Shown: piece after piece, positions 23,837 through 32,999 of the stretch
How positions within the stretch are numbered: the stretch's first letter is position 1
How the letters are laid out: each line of letters opens with the position of its first letter
Assembly: GCA_017396515.1 (NCBI GenBank)
Contig: JAFQLV010000071.1
Span: 1-44,275 of the forward strand
From: Clostridia bacterium
Lineage (GTDB): Bacteria > Bacillota > Clostridia > Oscillospirales > Acutalibacteraceae
Direction: 5' to 3'
Length of the DNA stretch: 44,275 nt
Notes under the pieces: model-generated
The model's input: only the letters and a program-made list of their open reading frames with translations
The model's database searches: none
What the model was told of the DNA's origin: nothing
Program-made: the position numbers and the translations under genes

Positions 23837-26449
23837 TTACACCTCCTGAAGATTTCTCTGTGAGTTATTTTCTTTTTTAAGCTTTCTGTCCTCGAAATAA
23901 GCCGCAATCTTTTTTCTTTTAAGTATGACTATAACCTCTGCTGCCGCAACGAAAAGGAAAACAAACAGCACCGGCACGGCTTCGTCTGCACTTTTTTCGG
24001 GAGTGTATATAATTGTCGGCAGATAATCGGTCTCAGGCTTCACTGCAACAGTGACTCTCTCTCTGAAGAAAATCTTGTAAAGCCATTCAACGGTTTCGTC
24101 AACAGTCATCTTTGCCATTTCTTCACCGATACCGCCTGAGAAGGTTGAGAACATATCGTTATCGCCTGAGCCCATAAAGCCCATCATCATATCCTCGTTG
24201 CCGGGGTTTTTCATCATTTCTGCAATAAAGCGAAGCAGTGTCACCGCAATGGCAGGCTGGTCTGCCTTGATGTATGAGACAGTTACGGGCTGATTTCCTG
24301 CAGTGCGCTTGCTCTGCACGGTTACGAGAGTGCCCATAGTCATAAACTGCTTAATGTCGAAATTGCTCAGATCAATGCCCAAGTCAGCTCCGTCCATCAT
24401 ATCAGCCATCATTTTTTCCATATCCGCTTCGCCCATAAGGGAGGATATATCAAGCATATCGCCCATACCCAGCTGACCTAAAAGCTCAGTGAAGGGATAC
24501 ATAAGATTTTCAACAGCCTGCTCAAGTCCGCCGTTTTCTATAAACCACAGCAGGTTGGGAAGAATTTCCGTCACGGTGTAAACGGGTCTGTCGAGAACTC
24601 TTTCAACAAGCGAAAGCACCGCATCAACGATAGACTCAATTGCCTTACCCTTTTCAGCCGACTTTTTGAACTCATCATAGGTTTCAATTTTATCTGCACT
24701 GCAGCCGAGTGCCTCCAAAAGAGGAATTACTGCCGTGTTATAGCCGTTTGAGCCGTAAATATCAACAGCACCGAGAACTGTCAGCTTGCCCTCAGCAAGC
24801 AGCATTGTGAGCATATCCTCAAGGGGTGAAAGTGCACCGCAGACAGCCTTTCTGAAGCCATCCTTACTGCCGTCCTTAAAGCCCCAGTTAATATAGCCTG
24901 TCTTGCTCCAGCGGGTACTGCGTGAAAGTGTGTACTTAGCTGACCCGAAGCCGCCGCCAAGCTCATTTGCAAGTCCGGCAGGTGTGAGACTAAGACCCAT
25001 AAGCTCACCGATAACCTTCATATCCTCACTCTCAAACATGCCGTAAAGACCCTTTACAAGCTCCGTTACAAGAGTGTTTGAATAAATCTGAGGTGCCAAT
25101 GCTTCTCTTACGGTTTTGTTTTTGCCGCCCTCAGCAATAAATTCATTGATAAGGTCGTCTATACCGTCAACCACTCTCTGAAATTTATCTGCACCGAGAT
25201 TTGGTGTGTATGTCACCTGTGTGGGTGTAAATTCGCCGAAGGTCCATGTGTAATCGAGTATCTTTCCCTGAGTCTGTGAAAGCAGTGAAATGAAAAGAAC
25301 TATAAGCTCATCAGTGTCTTTTGACATAAGCGAGTCAAGCAGCTTTGTCATTTCTTCAGGTGTGTCTGTTCCCGTCAGGTCTCCCAGGCTGTCTTTATTG
25401 AGCTTCATTGTGTCAACGAGCCAGCGAAGAAGCACTAAGAAGGTGTCTGCCTTATCTGACACAACCGTTTCACCGCTGACAGTGCCGCAGGAAGCCAGCT
25501 CACTTAAAGGAAGCTCTGCCATTTTAAGACCGCTGCCGCCTAAAAGGGAATTGAGGTCAAGCTGTGCAGTGAAGGACTCACTGTCCTGAATAAAGGAAAG
25601 TATCATTTCAACCTTGATGAAGGTTGAAATATTGAAAATCTGAAGTCTGAGGGGCTCTATAAGAGTTGCAACAGCCTTATCAAAGCCTCCGTTTTCAAAG
25701 TAGTATGCTATACCCGGAAGCACATCTGTCAGTCTGTTGCAGGGATTGTCCAGTACCCCCTCAAGGAAGATGAAAAGATCATTGACGATGTGATAAAGCA
25801 TTGAGTTGTGGCTGCTTAAGGCATCAGAATAAAAAGCTGCGCTGTCTGTTATCTTCTCACAACCGAGAGCCTTGAGCGTGGGAACAATTGCCGTTTCGTA
25901 GCCCTTGGCACCCTCAAGACCGATAACAGAATTTATTTTGTAGGTGCCGCCGCAAAGAAGCATATTTAGAAGCTCATTGAAGGGAGACATGACGCAGGCT
26001 ACTGCAGAAGCAAAGCCTTCTCTGCTTTCCACTCCCCATTTTACGCCTTCAAGTGAAACCTCACTCCACTTGTTAAACGAAGCCAGCTTTGCCTGAACCT
26101 CGGGATAATTCCCCAGCTTTGAGGCAACACCTGAAACCGTGACATCAAGACCTATTGAGGATATGCTTTCTGCATTCTCCTCTATCATCTTATATATTGA
26201 CACCGTCAGTGACGATAAGGTTTTGTCTGAGCATATTTCAGTCATTATCAGTTCTTTCAGGCTTTTATTCTGCGTACTGTTTATAAGTGAGCCTATTGCC
26301 GTGTCAAGCTTCGGAATTGCATCTGACACCTGCTGCTTTGTTATACCCTCGGGATAAGTCTGAGCTGCAGCTGCACAGGGCACAATGCTCATAATTATAA
26401 TGATAAGAGCAACCGCCGCACTAAGGGCCTTTTTTGCCGTTTTAAACAT
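23837..26449 (-). CDS. Large secreted, C-terminally anchored protein with internal duplication
   Basis: 870 residues. An N-terminal signal peptide (SAAVALIIIIMSIVPCAAAA) and a C-terminal helix (VLFVFLFVAAAEVIVIL) followed by KRKK bracket an extracytoplasmic body. The body is a duplication of about 370 residues: residues ~51-420 and ~430-830 share LxALGC (near 195 and 582), a block ending TDVLPGIAYYFENGG / TEILPNLLWFIENGG (near 245 and 630), and EFTPTQVTYTPN-like / PVTVSYIKAD ends. No catalytic motif seen. Start ATG 26449 follows GAGGTGA and overlaps the MarR stop by 8 bases; the TTG nine bases earlier is too close to the ribosome site. Operon context suggests a partner or client of the ABC exporter. 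Confidence 0.8.
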   Translation of the reverse strand: MFKTAKKALSAAVALIIIIMSIVPCAAAAQTYPEGITKQQVSDAIPKLDTAIGSLINSTQNKSLKELIMTEICSDKTLSSLTVSIYKMIEENAESISSIGLDVTVSGVASKLGNYPEVQAKLASFNKWSEVSLEGVKWGVESREGFASAVACVMSPFNELLNMLLCGGTYKINSVIGLEGAKGYETAIVPTLKALGCEKITDSAAFYSDALSSHNSMLYHIVNDLFIFLEGVLDNPCNRLTDVLPGIAYYFENGGFDKAVATLIEPLRLQIFNISTFIKVEMILSFIQDSESFTAQLDLNSLLGGSGLKMAELPLSELASCGTVSGETVVSDKADTFLVLLRWLVDTMKLNKDSLGDLTGTDTPEEMTKLLDSLMSKDTDELIVLFISLLSQTQGKILDYTWTFGEFTPTQVTYTPNLGADKFQRVVDGIDDLINEFIAEGGKNKTVREALAPQIYSNTLVTELVKGLYGMFESEDMKVIGELMGLSLTPAGLANELGGGFGSAKYTLSRSTRWSKTGYINWGFKDGSKDGFRKAVCGALSPLEDMLTMLLAEGKLTVLGAVDIYGSNGYNTAVIPLLEALGCSADKIETYDEFKKSAEKGKAIESIVDAVLSLVERVLDRPVYTVTEILPNLLWFIENGGLEQAVENLMYPFTELLGQLGMGDMLDISSLMGEADMEKMMADMMDGADLGIDLSNFDIKQFMTMGTLVTVQSKRTAGNQPVTVSYIKADQPAIAVTLLRFIAEMMKNPGNEDMMMGFMGSGDNDMFSTFSGGIGEEMAKMTVDETVEWLYKIFFRERVTVAVKPETDYLPTIIYTPEKSADEAVPVLFVFLFVAAAEVIVILKRKKIAAYFEDRKLKKENNSQRNLQEV

Positions 26450-26906
26450 ATCTCTCAATCACCTCTTTCTTATTTTCATATAAAGCCGTGTTATTCGCAA
26501 TATCCGCAAGCTTCTTTATTATCCTGAGAAACTCACAGACATCTTTTTCTCCTAACTGTTCAATTATTGTCAGGGCGTTGCTGATTATTTCAGCTCTGAG
26601 CCTGATATATAGCTCTTTGCCCTCATTTGTCAGGGCAACTATAGTGCTGCGCTTATCCCCCTCGTTGCGTCGCCTTTCAACAAGGCCCTTGCTTTCCATA
26701 GATTTTATTATAGCGGAAAGTCTCGCACCGGTGAAATCAAGTCTCTCTATTATTTTGCTTGGGGTACCGCTGCCGCCAAGGTCACTCAGTATCATAAGAA
26801 GAAGGTTTTCTCCCTTAAGAGAAAGCTTAAGTCTGTCAAGCAGAATTTCAGTATCTATGCTGTCAAAGGTAGTAAGTATCTGCTCTGCAAGATATTCTCT
26901 TTCCAT
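26442..26906 (-). CDS. MarR-family transcriptional regulator (controls the left export operon)
   Basis: 154 residues. Winged helix with GGSGTPSKIIERLDFTGARLSAIIKSMESKGLVERRRNEGDKRSTIVALTNEGKEL, the MarR recognition helix and wing (DKRS), here cut across helices. First gene of the operon with the duplicated surface protein and the MacB-type exporter. AAAGGAGGCG lies upstream of the ATG. A TTAACAGTGTTAA palindrome sits 22 bp before the start, and a second copy lies 190 bp further, toward the divergent MarR gene; these are likely its operators. Confidence 0.9.
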   Translation of the reverse strand: MEREYLAEQILTTFDSIDTEILLDRLKLSLKGENLLLMILSDLGGSGTPSKIIERLDFTGARLSAIIKSMESKGLVERRRNEGDKRSTIVALTNEGKELYIRLRAEIISNALTIIEQLGEKDVCEFLRIIKKLADIANNTALYENKKEVIERYV

Positions 26907-26928
26907 AGTGCGCCTCCTTTCATTTTAT

Positions 26929-27139
26929 TTAACAGTGTTAAGTAATATACCACAATGCATTTATATAATCAATTAAGAAAATATTAAGAATTATAAAACT
27001 GCACAAAACAATTATTTTTGTTTTGTCAAATTTCACGGACAATTTGTCGAAATTAGCCAATTTCAGCATTGAGTTTTTATATATTACAGCCTTAAACCTA
27101 AATTTACCTTAAATTTACTTAACACTGTTAACTGTTAAG
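26929..27139. promoter_or_regulatory. Two TTAACA-n-TGTTAA palindromes between divergent MarR genes
   Basis: TTAACAGTGTTAA at 26929-26941 and TTAACACTGTTAA at 27119-27131 are the same perfect 13-mer palindrome read on opposite strands; the second is extended by an extra half-site CTGTTAAG (27132-27139). The spacing (190 bp) and the position of one copy next to each gene suggest a shared regulatory region or looping. The 180 bp between them is A/T-rich with no ORF. Confidence 0.75.
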
Positions 27140-27180
27140 GCAGCAAATATATTTTTTAATAGTTTTTTCCTGCGGATTCA

Positions 27181-27234
27181 TTGACATAGTTTTTTCAAAG
27201 ATGTATAATATCTGACAATGTTAGCAGGCTAACA
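27181..27234 (+). promoter_or_regulatory. Consensus promoter with overlapping operator, right MarR operon
   Basis: -35 TTGACA (27181-27186), exactly 17 bp, -10 TATAAT (27204-27209). The inverted repeat TGTTAGC-AG-GCTAACA (27219-27234) lies over the predicted start site. It differs from the TTAACA palindromes, so the two MarR proteins probably recognise different sites. Confidence 0.85.
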
Positions 27235-27256
27235 AATTTTAATTAGGGAGTCCGCC

Positions 27257-27709
27257 ATGAAAGAACGAAGATTGGGCTTTGAGCTTCACCGTGCTTCACG
27301 AATGGTCAAACGCTATATGGACGGCGATGCAACAAGGCTGTATGTTGAAAAAATGACAGGCACTCACGGCTGGGCAGTGGGATATTTCTATAACAACAGG
27401 CACAGAGATGTTTTTCAAAAAGATTTTGAGCAGGAATTTGACATTCGCCGTTCAACGGCAAGCAACATACTCTCACTTATGGAAAAGAACGGTCTTATTA
27501 ACAGAGAAAGCGTGCCCTATGATGCCAGACTGAAAAAAATCACACTGACAGATAAGGCCCTTGAGGTTCAGAGTGTAGTGAATAAAAGCTTCGACAGACT
27601 TGAGAGTACCATGAAAAAAAATATCAGCGATGAGGAGCTACGTGTTTTCTTCAGCGTACTTGATAAGGTCTGCAATAATTTAGAAAGGAATGATTACGGC
27701 AATGATTAA
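27257..27709 (+). CDS. MarR-family transcriptional regulator (controls the right ABC operon)
   Basis: 150 residues. HTH and wing: FEQEFDIRRSTASNILSLMEKNGLINRESVPYDARLKKITLTDKA, typical of MarR repressors linked to drug exporters. The N-terminal segment MVKRYMDGDATRLYVEKMTGTHGWAVGY is characteristic of the MarR proteins that precede Clostridia heterodimeric ABC pairs. Its last codons overlap the start of the first ABC subunit. Likely a repressor relieved by the exporter substrate; inference from layout and operator position. Confidence 0.9.
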   Translation: MKERRLGFELHRASRMVKRYMDGDATRLYVEKMTGTHGWAVGYFYNNRHRDVFQKDFEQEFDIRRSTASNILSLMEKNGLINRESVPYDARLKKITLTDKALEVQSVVNKSFDRLESTMKKNISDEELRVFFSVLDKVCNNLERNDYGND

Positions 27710-29444
27710 ACGACTCAGCAAATGCATACGCGAATATAAGCTGCCCTCAATTCTTGCCCCCATATTTATAGCACTTGAGGTTATTCTTGAGGTGTTTATT
27801 CCTCTTATTATGGGCAAGCTCATTGACAACGGCATTTATAAAGAGGACACTGCCTATGTGCTTAAAACAGGTGTGTTCCTCGTGTTTCTTTGTGTTCTCA
27901 GCCTTGCCTGCGGTGTTGCCTCAGGTACCGCTGCCGCAAAGGCAAGCTCAGGCTTTGCCAAAAATCTCAGACACGATATGTATCATAATGTGCAGAGCTT
28001 TTCTTTTGCAAACATCGATAAGTTTTCCACCTCCAGCCTTGTAACAAGACTGACAACAGATGTCACAAACCTGCAGAATGCCTATCAGATGATAATCCGC
28101 ATTGCAGTGCGCTCACCTGCCATGCTCATTTTCTCACTGACAATGGCACTGAGCATCAATGCAAAAATCAGCATGATTTTCCTTTGCGTTATCCCCTTCC
28201 TTGCTTTGGGTCTTTACTTTATTGTTTCCAACGCTCACCCCATATTCAAGAGAGTTTTCAAAACCTATGACAAGCTCAACAGTGTTGTCAATGAAAATCT
28301 CCACGGCATAAGGGTTGTGAAGGCCTTTGTGCGTGAAGACAAGGAAGAAGAAAAATTCAAAAGTGTTTCAGATAAGATTTATTCCGACACCAAAAAGGCT
28401 GAAAGCATTCTCGCCTTCAATGCACCCGTTATGCAGTTCAGTGCATACCTTTGCATGCTTCTTATAGCATGGTTCGGTGCAAGGCTCATTATATCAACTG
28501 CAGAAACACAGATGACAACGGGAGATCTCTTCAGCGTTATCACCTACACCATGCAGATTCTCTCCACTCTCATGATGCTTTCAATGATATTTGTTATGCT
28601 GACAATGTCAAAGGCGGCAGGCGAAAGAGTCTGTGAGGTTCTTGAGGAAAAATCAGACCTTCACAGCCCCGAAAATGCAGTTATGGCTGTCAGAGACGGC
28701 AGTGTGGAATTTGAAAATGTGGGCTTCAGCTATTCAAAAACAGGCGATAACCTCTGCCTTAAGAATGTGAACATCTCAATAAAATCAGGCGAAACCGTAG
28801 GCATAATAGGCTCAACAGGCTCATCGAAAACCTCCTTTGTTCAGCTTATTCCCCGCCTTTACGATGTCACTGAGGGTACCCTTAAGGTGGGCGGTGTGGA
28901 TGTAAAGGAATATGACCTTGACACACTGCGTAATGAGGTGGCAATGGTGCTGCAGAAAAATGTGCTTTTCTCAGGCACAATAAAGGATAATCTTCGTTGG
29001 GGCAACGAAAACGCAACAGACGAAGAAATGATTGAGGCCTGCAGGCTCGCTCAGGCTGACCCCTTTATAAGAGAAATGCCCGAGGGCTATGACACCTATA
29101 TCGAGCAGGGCGGCACCAATGTTTCCGGCGGTCAGAAGCAGAGAATATGCATTGCCCGTTCACTGCTTAAAAAGCCTAAAATTCTCATTCTGGACGACTC
29201 AACCAGTGCCGTTGACACCAAGACAGTTTCCCTTATAAGAATGGCATTCAGACAGTATATTCCCGAAACAACAAAAATAATCATCGCTCAGCGTATTTCA
29301 TCAATTCAGGACGCTGATAAAATCATAGTTCTTGACGGCGGCGAAATATCTGCCTGCGGCACACACGGTGAGCTTATGCAAAGCAGCGACATCTACCGCG
29401 AGGTTTACACCTCACAGATGAAGGGAGGCGAGGAAAATGAGTAA
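27702..29444 (+). CDS. ABC exporter subunit A (degenerate ATP site), first pair
   Basis: 580 residues from ATG 27702: six membrane helices, then an ATPase domain. The Walker A is GSTGSSKTSF, with Ser where GxxGxGK(S/T) has the last Gly; the signature NVSGGQKQR is canonical; after Walker B the catalytic Glu is Asp (LILDDSTSAVD). These changes mark the partner that contributes the non-hydrolysing site in heterodimeric multidrug exporters (TM287/288, BmrCD, LmrCD type). Start chosen over ATG 27690, which sits one base from AAAGGA. Overlaps the MarR gene and the next subunit by 8 bases each. Confidence 0.92.
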   Translation: MIKRLSKCIREYKLPSILAPIFIALEVILEVFIPLIMGKLIDNGIYKEDTAYVLKTGVFLVFLCVLSLACGVASGTAAAKASSGFAKNLRHDMYHNVQSFSFANIDKFSTSSLVTRLTTDVTNLQNAYQMIIRIAVRSPAMLIFSLTMALSINAKISMIFLCVIPFLALGLYFIVSNAHPIFKRVFKTYDKLNSVVNENLHGIRVVKAFVREDKEEEKFKSVSDKIYSDTKKAESILAFNAPVMQFSAYLCMLLIAWFGARLIISTAETQMTTGDLFSVITYTMQILSTLMMLSMIFVMLTMSKAAGERVCEVLEEKSDLHSPENAVMAVRDGSVEFENVGFSYSKTGDNLCLKNVNISIKSGETVGIIGSTGSSKTSFVQLIPRLYDVTEGTLKVGGVDVKEYDLDTLRNEVAMVLQKNVLFSGTIKDNLRWGNENATDEEMIEACRLAQADPFIREMPEGYDTYIEQGGTNVSGGQKQRICIARSLLKKPKILILDDSTSAVDTKTVSLIRMAFRQYIPETTKIIIAQRISSIQDADKIIVLDGGEISACGTHGELMQSSDIYREVYTSQMKGGEENE

Positions 29445-31416
29445 TACAAGAAAGAAAAATGTCAATCTCACTCCCCCGCCAAGACCCGGCGGAAAGGGTG
29501 CTCCCATGAGAATACCCGGGCAGAAAATGGATTTCAAAGTGCTTAAAAGGGTTTTCGGCTATGTGGGCACAAAATACAGACTGCTTATGATAGTGGTTGT
29601 GCTTTGCATTTTCCTCTCAAGCATTGCAAATATTTTTTCTTCACTGTTTCTCGGTGACCTGATAGATGAATATATAGAGCCTATGCTCTCAAGCGGAAGC
29701 ACGGATTTTGCACCCCTTCTTGCCATGCTGCTTAAAATGGCAGCCATATTCCTTGCGGGCATAGCTTCCACCTTCACCTATAATTTTATTATGGTCAGAG
29801 TCTCTCAGGGTGTGCTCAAGAGCGTGCGTGACGATATGTTTACACATATGCAGTCCCTGCCCATAAAATATTTCGATACCAACAGCCACGGCGATATTAT
29901 GAGCCGATACACCAACGATATTGACACTCTCAGGCAGATGATAAGCCAGACCATTCCTCAGGTTATTTCCTCAGCCGTTACAATCGTTTCAACCTTTGTT
30001 GCCATGGTCAGCAAGAGCATTCCTCTGACAGTAACGGTTATAATCTGCATTATAATCATGATGTTTTTCACAGGTAAAATTGCAGGCAACTCAGGCAAAT
30101 TCTTTGTCAGACAGCAGGAATCCATAGGCGATGTAAACGGCTATATTGAAGAAATGATAACAGGTCAGAAGGTCATCAAGGTTTTCTGCCACGAGGAAAA
30201 AGCCAAAGAAGAATTTGACGAGCTCAACGAGGAGCTTTACCATAATGCTTACTCTGCCAATAAGTTTGTGAATATGCTTGGCCCCGTCAATAACAACTTA
30301 GGTCATCTTCAATATGTAATCATAGCTGTTTTAGGCTGCTTCCTTGCCGTGCTCACCACCTCAGGTGCCATACCCGAGGAAGGCATACTAAGCATTTTTG
30401 CCGCCTCGGCAGGTACTGTTGCAACCTTCCTTCAGCTGTCAAAGAGCTTCACCATGCCCATAAATCAAATTTCTCAGCAGCTCAACAGTGTGGTTATGGC
30501 CATGGCAGGTGCAAAAAGAATATTTGCTCTGCTTGATGAGGAAAGCGAAAAGGACGAGGGCTATGTCACTCTTGTCAACGCAAAATATGACAGTGACGGC
30601 AGCATCACCGAAACACCTGAGCACACAGGCCTCTGGGCATGGAAGCATCCCCACGAGGACGGCACCACAACCTACACAAAGCTTCAGGGCGAAGTGAGAT
30701 TTTTTGATGTGGACTTCGGATACAACGAAGAAAAAATAGTTCTTCACAACATAACTCTTTATGCAGAGCCGGGTCAGAAGGTTGCTTTCGTCGGTGCAAC
30801 AGGTGCAGGCAAAACCACCATCACCAACCTTATTAACCGCTTTTATGACCTTGCCGACGGCAAAATCCGCTATGACGGCATAAATATCAACAAAATCAAA
30901 AAGGCAGACCTGAGAAGATCACTGGGCATAGTTCTGCAGGATACCAACCTTTTCACAGGCACCGTTATGGAAAATATCCGCTACGGCAACCTCAGTGCAA
31001 CAGACGAGCAGGTTATTGAGGCGGCTAAGCTTGCAAACGCACACTCATTTATCAGCCGCTTGCCTGAGGGGTACAACACAATGCTCACCAGCAACGGAGC
31101 AAATCTCTCTCAGGGTCAGCGTCAGCTTCTTTCAATTGCAAGAGCCGCCGTTGCAGACCCGCCTGTTATGATTCTCGATGAGGCAACATCTTCAATCGAC
31201 ACAAGAACAGAGTCTCTTGTGCAAAAGGGTATGGATGCTCTTATGAAGGGCAGAACCGTATTTGTTATTGCTCACAGACTTTCAACAGTGCAGAATTCCG
31301 ATGTCATTATGGTGCTCGAGCACGGTGTGATAATTGAGCGCGGCACCCACCAAGACCTTATAGATAAAAAAGGCAAATACTATCAGCTTTATACGGGAGC
31401 CTTTGAGCTTGAATAA
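29437..31416 (+). CDS. ABC exporter subunit B (catalytic site), first pair
   Basis: 659 residues. A cytoplasmic Pro-rich N-terminus (PPPRPGGKGAPMRIPGQK) is followed by six helices and an ATPase with canonical Walker A GATGAGKTT and Walker B MILDEATSSID. Its own signature motif is altered to NLSQGQRQ, complementing subunit A so the pair has one consensus and one degenerate site. An insertion between the helices and the ATPase (around ITETPEHTGLWAWKHPHEDGTT) is typical of this subfamily. GGAGGCGAGG lies upstream. The substrate is likely a drug or a small hydrophobic or peptide toxin. Confidence 0.92.
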   Translation: MSNTRKKNVNLTPPPRPGGKGAPMRIPGQKMDFKVLKRVFGYVGTKYRLLMIVVVLCIFLSSIANIFSSLFLGDLIDEYIEPMLSSGSTDFAPLLAMLLKMAAIFLAGIASTFTYNFIMVRVSQGVLKSVRDDMFTHMQSLPIKYFDTNSHGDIMSRYTNDIDTLRQMISQTIPQVISSAVTIVSTFVAMVSKSIPLTVTVIICIIIMMFFTGKIAGNSGKFFVRQQESIGDVNGYIEEMITGQKVIKVFCHEEKAKEEFDELNEELYHNAYSANKFVNMLGPVNNNLGHLQYVIIAVLGCFLAVLTTSGAIPEEGILSIFAASAGTVATFLQLSKSFTMPINQISQQLNSVVMAMAGAKRIFALLDEESEKDEGYVTLVNAKYDSDGSITETPEHTGLWAWKHPHEDGTTTYTKLQGEVRFFDVDFGYNEEKIVLHNITLYAEPGQKVAFVGATGAGKTTITNLINRFYDLADGKIRYDGININKIKKADLRRSLGIVLQDTNLFTGTVMENIRYGNLSATDEQVIEAAKLANAHSFISRLPEGYNTMLTSNGANLSQGQRQLLSIARAAVADPPVMILDEATSSIDTRTESLVQKGMDALMKGRTVFVIAHRLSTVQNSDVIMVLEHGVIIERGTHQDLIDKKGKYYQLYTGAFELE

Positions 31417-31540
31417 ATTATGAATGAGGAATTATGAATTATGAATTGCGTTAGGGTGAAGAGTATAATCCGAACCCTATAGTAACCGTCATAACGAGTT
31501 TTCTTCCCGCAGAAATAACCTGTTGATTATATTCGCTTAC
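31417..31540 (+). repeat. ATTATGA repeat followed by GTTAGGGTGAAG element (copy 1)
   Basis: From the ABC stop codon: tandem AATTATGAATT units, then a 27-base block at 31450-31476 (starts GTTAGGGTGAAG, ends ATCCGAACC) that recurs exactly at 41207-41233, also near ATTATGA repeats. Both copies continue with AACGAGTTT and a variable stretch containing CCTSTTGATT. Confidence 0.75.
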
Positions 31541-31570
31541 ATCCACCTGTACTCAAAGGAACAGGTGGAT
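31541..31570 (+). terminator. Hairpin before the ECF sigma gene, possible terminator
   Basis: Ten-base perfect stem ATCCACCTGT / ACAGGTGGAT with a ten-base loop, followed by GTGTTATATTTT. The T-run is broken, so termination may be weak. The stem resembles that of the hairpin after the anti-sigma gene. Confidence 0.55.
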
Positions 31571-31659
31571 GTGTTATATTTTAAAAAAATAAAAAGTTTT
31601 ATTCTTTTGAAAAATTTTTACCTTCTCAATTGTTTTATAGGTGAAAGGAGGTTTTAAGA

Positions 31660-32133
31660 ATGTATTCTTTGACCGGTGTTGAATACATAGAAAAGGCTGT
31701 TAAGGCTCACAGTGAGTCCATGCTAAGGGCAGCTTATTCGATTTTAAAAAGTGTGCCCGACGCCGAAGATGCCGTTCAGGAGGCTTTTCTGAAGCTGATA
31801 GAAAAAAGACCCTGTTTCGGTGATGCATCTCACGAAAAAGCATGGCTTTTGAGAGTGACCTTAAACATATCAAAAAATATGCTTAAGGCTTCCAAAAAAG
31901 CTCTGAGCGCACAAGAGGATATCCCCTATGAAGATAAGGACAGCAATGTCTTGCCCTGCGTTATGGCTCTTGAGGAAAAATATCGCACAATCATTCATCT
32001 GTATTACTATGAAGACTACTCAATAAAAGAGATTTCTTCAATTTTAAATTTGCCGCAGGCAACAGTGGGAACCCGGCTTTCCAGAGGAAGAAAGCTTTTA
32101 AAATCTATGTTAAAAGGAGAACTTGACCTATGA
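31660..32133 (+). CDS. ECF-type RNA polymerase sigma factor
   Basis: 157 residues with sigma regions 2 and 4 only. Region 2: MLRAAYSILKSVPDAEDAVQEAFLKLIEKRP; region 4: YRTIIHLYYYEDYSIKEISSILNLPQATVGTRLSRGRKLLK. Translated from AAAGGAGG and coupled by a four-base overlap (ATGA) to the membrane protein downstream, the classic sigma/anti-sigma arrangement. The target promoters are not evident; no clear self-recognition promoter was identified in the ~85 bp upstream. Confidence 0.92.
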   Translation: MYSLTGVEYIEKAVKAHSESMLRAAYSILKSVPDAEDAVQEAFLKLIEKRPCFGDASHEKAWLLRVTLNISKNMLKASKKALSAQEDIPYEDKDSNVLPCVMALEEKYRTIIHLYYYEDYSIKEISSILNLPQATVGTRLSRGRKLLKSMLKGELDL

Positions 32134-32900
32134 CCTTTAAAGAAAAATATAAAAAAGAGCTGGGCAATATTTCTTTTTCAGGCAGCTTTGAGAAGGACAC
32201 GGCTTTACTGCTTAAAAACGCGGCAGAAGGAAAGGAAAATATTATGTCAAAAAACAGAAAACCAATAAAAATTGCGGCTGTTGTTGCCGCTGCAATAATG
32301 ATTTTATCCTTCAGTGTTTCGGCTGTTATCTCTCTGCTGTCACCCTCTCAGGTTGCAGAGCATTTCGGTGAAAAGGAGCTCGCAGTCTTTTTTGAAGAAA
32401 GCACCCATAAGGTGCAGACCGTGACAGACGGCTATTATTCCGCCTGTTTTCTCGGCATGGCGCCCGGTAAGGAAATGTGTGTCATTGACGGCACACAAAT
32501 CAATGAAAACAGAAGCTATGCCGTATGGGCACTTTACAGAAATGACGGCACACCCATGAGCATTCTTGACGGCAGCCCCATTCAGGTTATCCCCGTGATG
32601 AAGGGCTACAGACCCAATGCACTTTCCGCTTTCGGAATGAGTGCACACGGCACGGAAAAGGACGGTGTGCTCTACTTTCTTTGCGATTACACTGACCTTG
32701 AAATTTTTGCAGACAAAGAAGTGTCACTTATTGTCTTTGAAGGAACTTTCCCCACACCTAAAATCCTTACAAACAACGAAGACGGTGATGTGGTTTATGC
32801 CGACGGCTATAAAGGCATAAAAGGCAGCTTCACCTTAAGCCTTGATAAAACAAAGGCTGACAGTGAAGCAGCAGACAAATTGCTCGAAGCTCTCAAATAA
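32130..32900 (+). CDS. Putative membrane-anchored anti-sigma factor
   Basis: 256 residues. The cytoplasmic N-terminus of ~48 residues carries MTFKEKYKKELGNISFSGSFEKD; one membrane helix follows (KIAAVVAAAIMILSFSVSAVI), then a ~185-residue extracytoplasmic domain with several beta-type runs. No zinc-binding HxxxCxxC anti-sigma motif is present, so the assignment rests on overlap with the sigma gene and on topology. Proteins of this layout in Clostridia are often annotated as DUF4179-like or simply hypothetical. The external domain may sense an envelope signal. Confidence 0.7.
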   Translation: MTFKEKYKKELGNISFSGSFEKDTALLLKNAAEGKENIMSKNRKPIKIAAVVAAAIMILSFSVSAVISLLSPSQVAEHFGEKELAVFFEESTHKVQTVTDGYYSACFLGMAPGKEMCVIDGTQINENRSYAVWALYRNDGTPMSILDGSPIQVIPVMKGYRPNALSAFGMSAHGTEKDGVLYFLCDYTDLEIFADKEVSLIVFEGTFPTPKILTNNEDGDVVYADGYKGIKGSFTLSLDKTKADSEAADKLLEALK

Positions 32901-32916
32901 CAACCTGCCGCATTAT

Positions 32917-32959
32917 TATCCCCACCTGTTCCTGAAGGTTCAGGTGGGGATAGTGTTTT
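32917..32959 (+). terminator. Intrinsic terminator of the ECF sigma operon
   Basis: Twelve-base stem TATCCCCACCTG / CAGGTGGGGATA, then GTGTTTTT. Confidence 0.88.
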
Positions 32960-32999
32960 TCGGCAAAAAATTAATTTTCATTCACACCGCGGATTTCGG

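Noticed and set aside
26488..26976. 162-residue open frame on the plus strand over the left MarR gene
   Set aside because: Antisense to a clear MarR domain; Ser/Leu/Arg-rich low-complexity translation without motifs.
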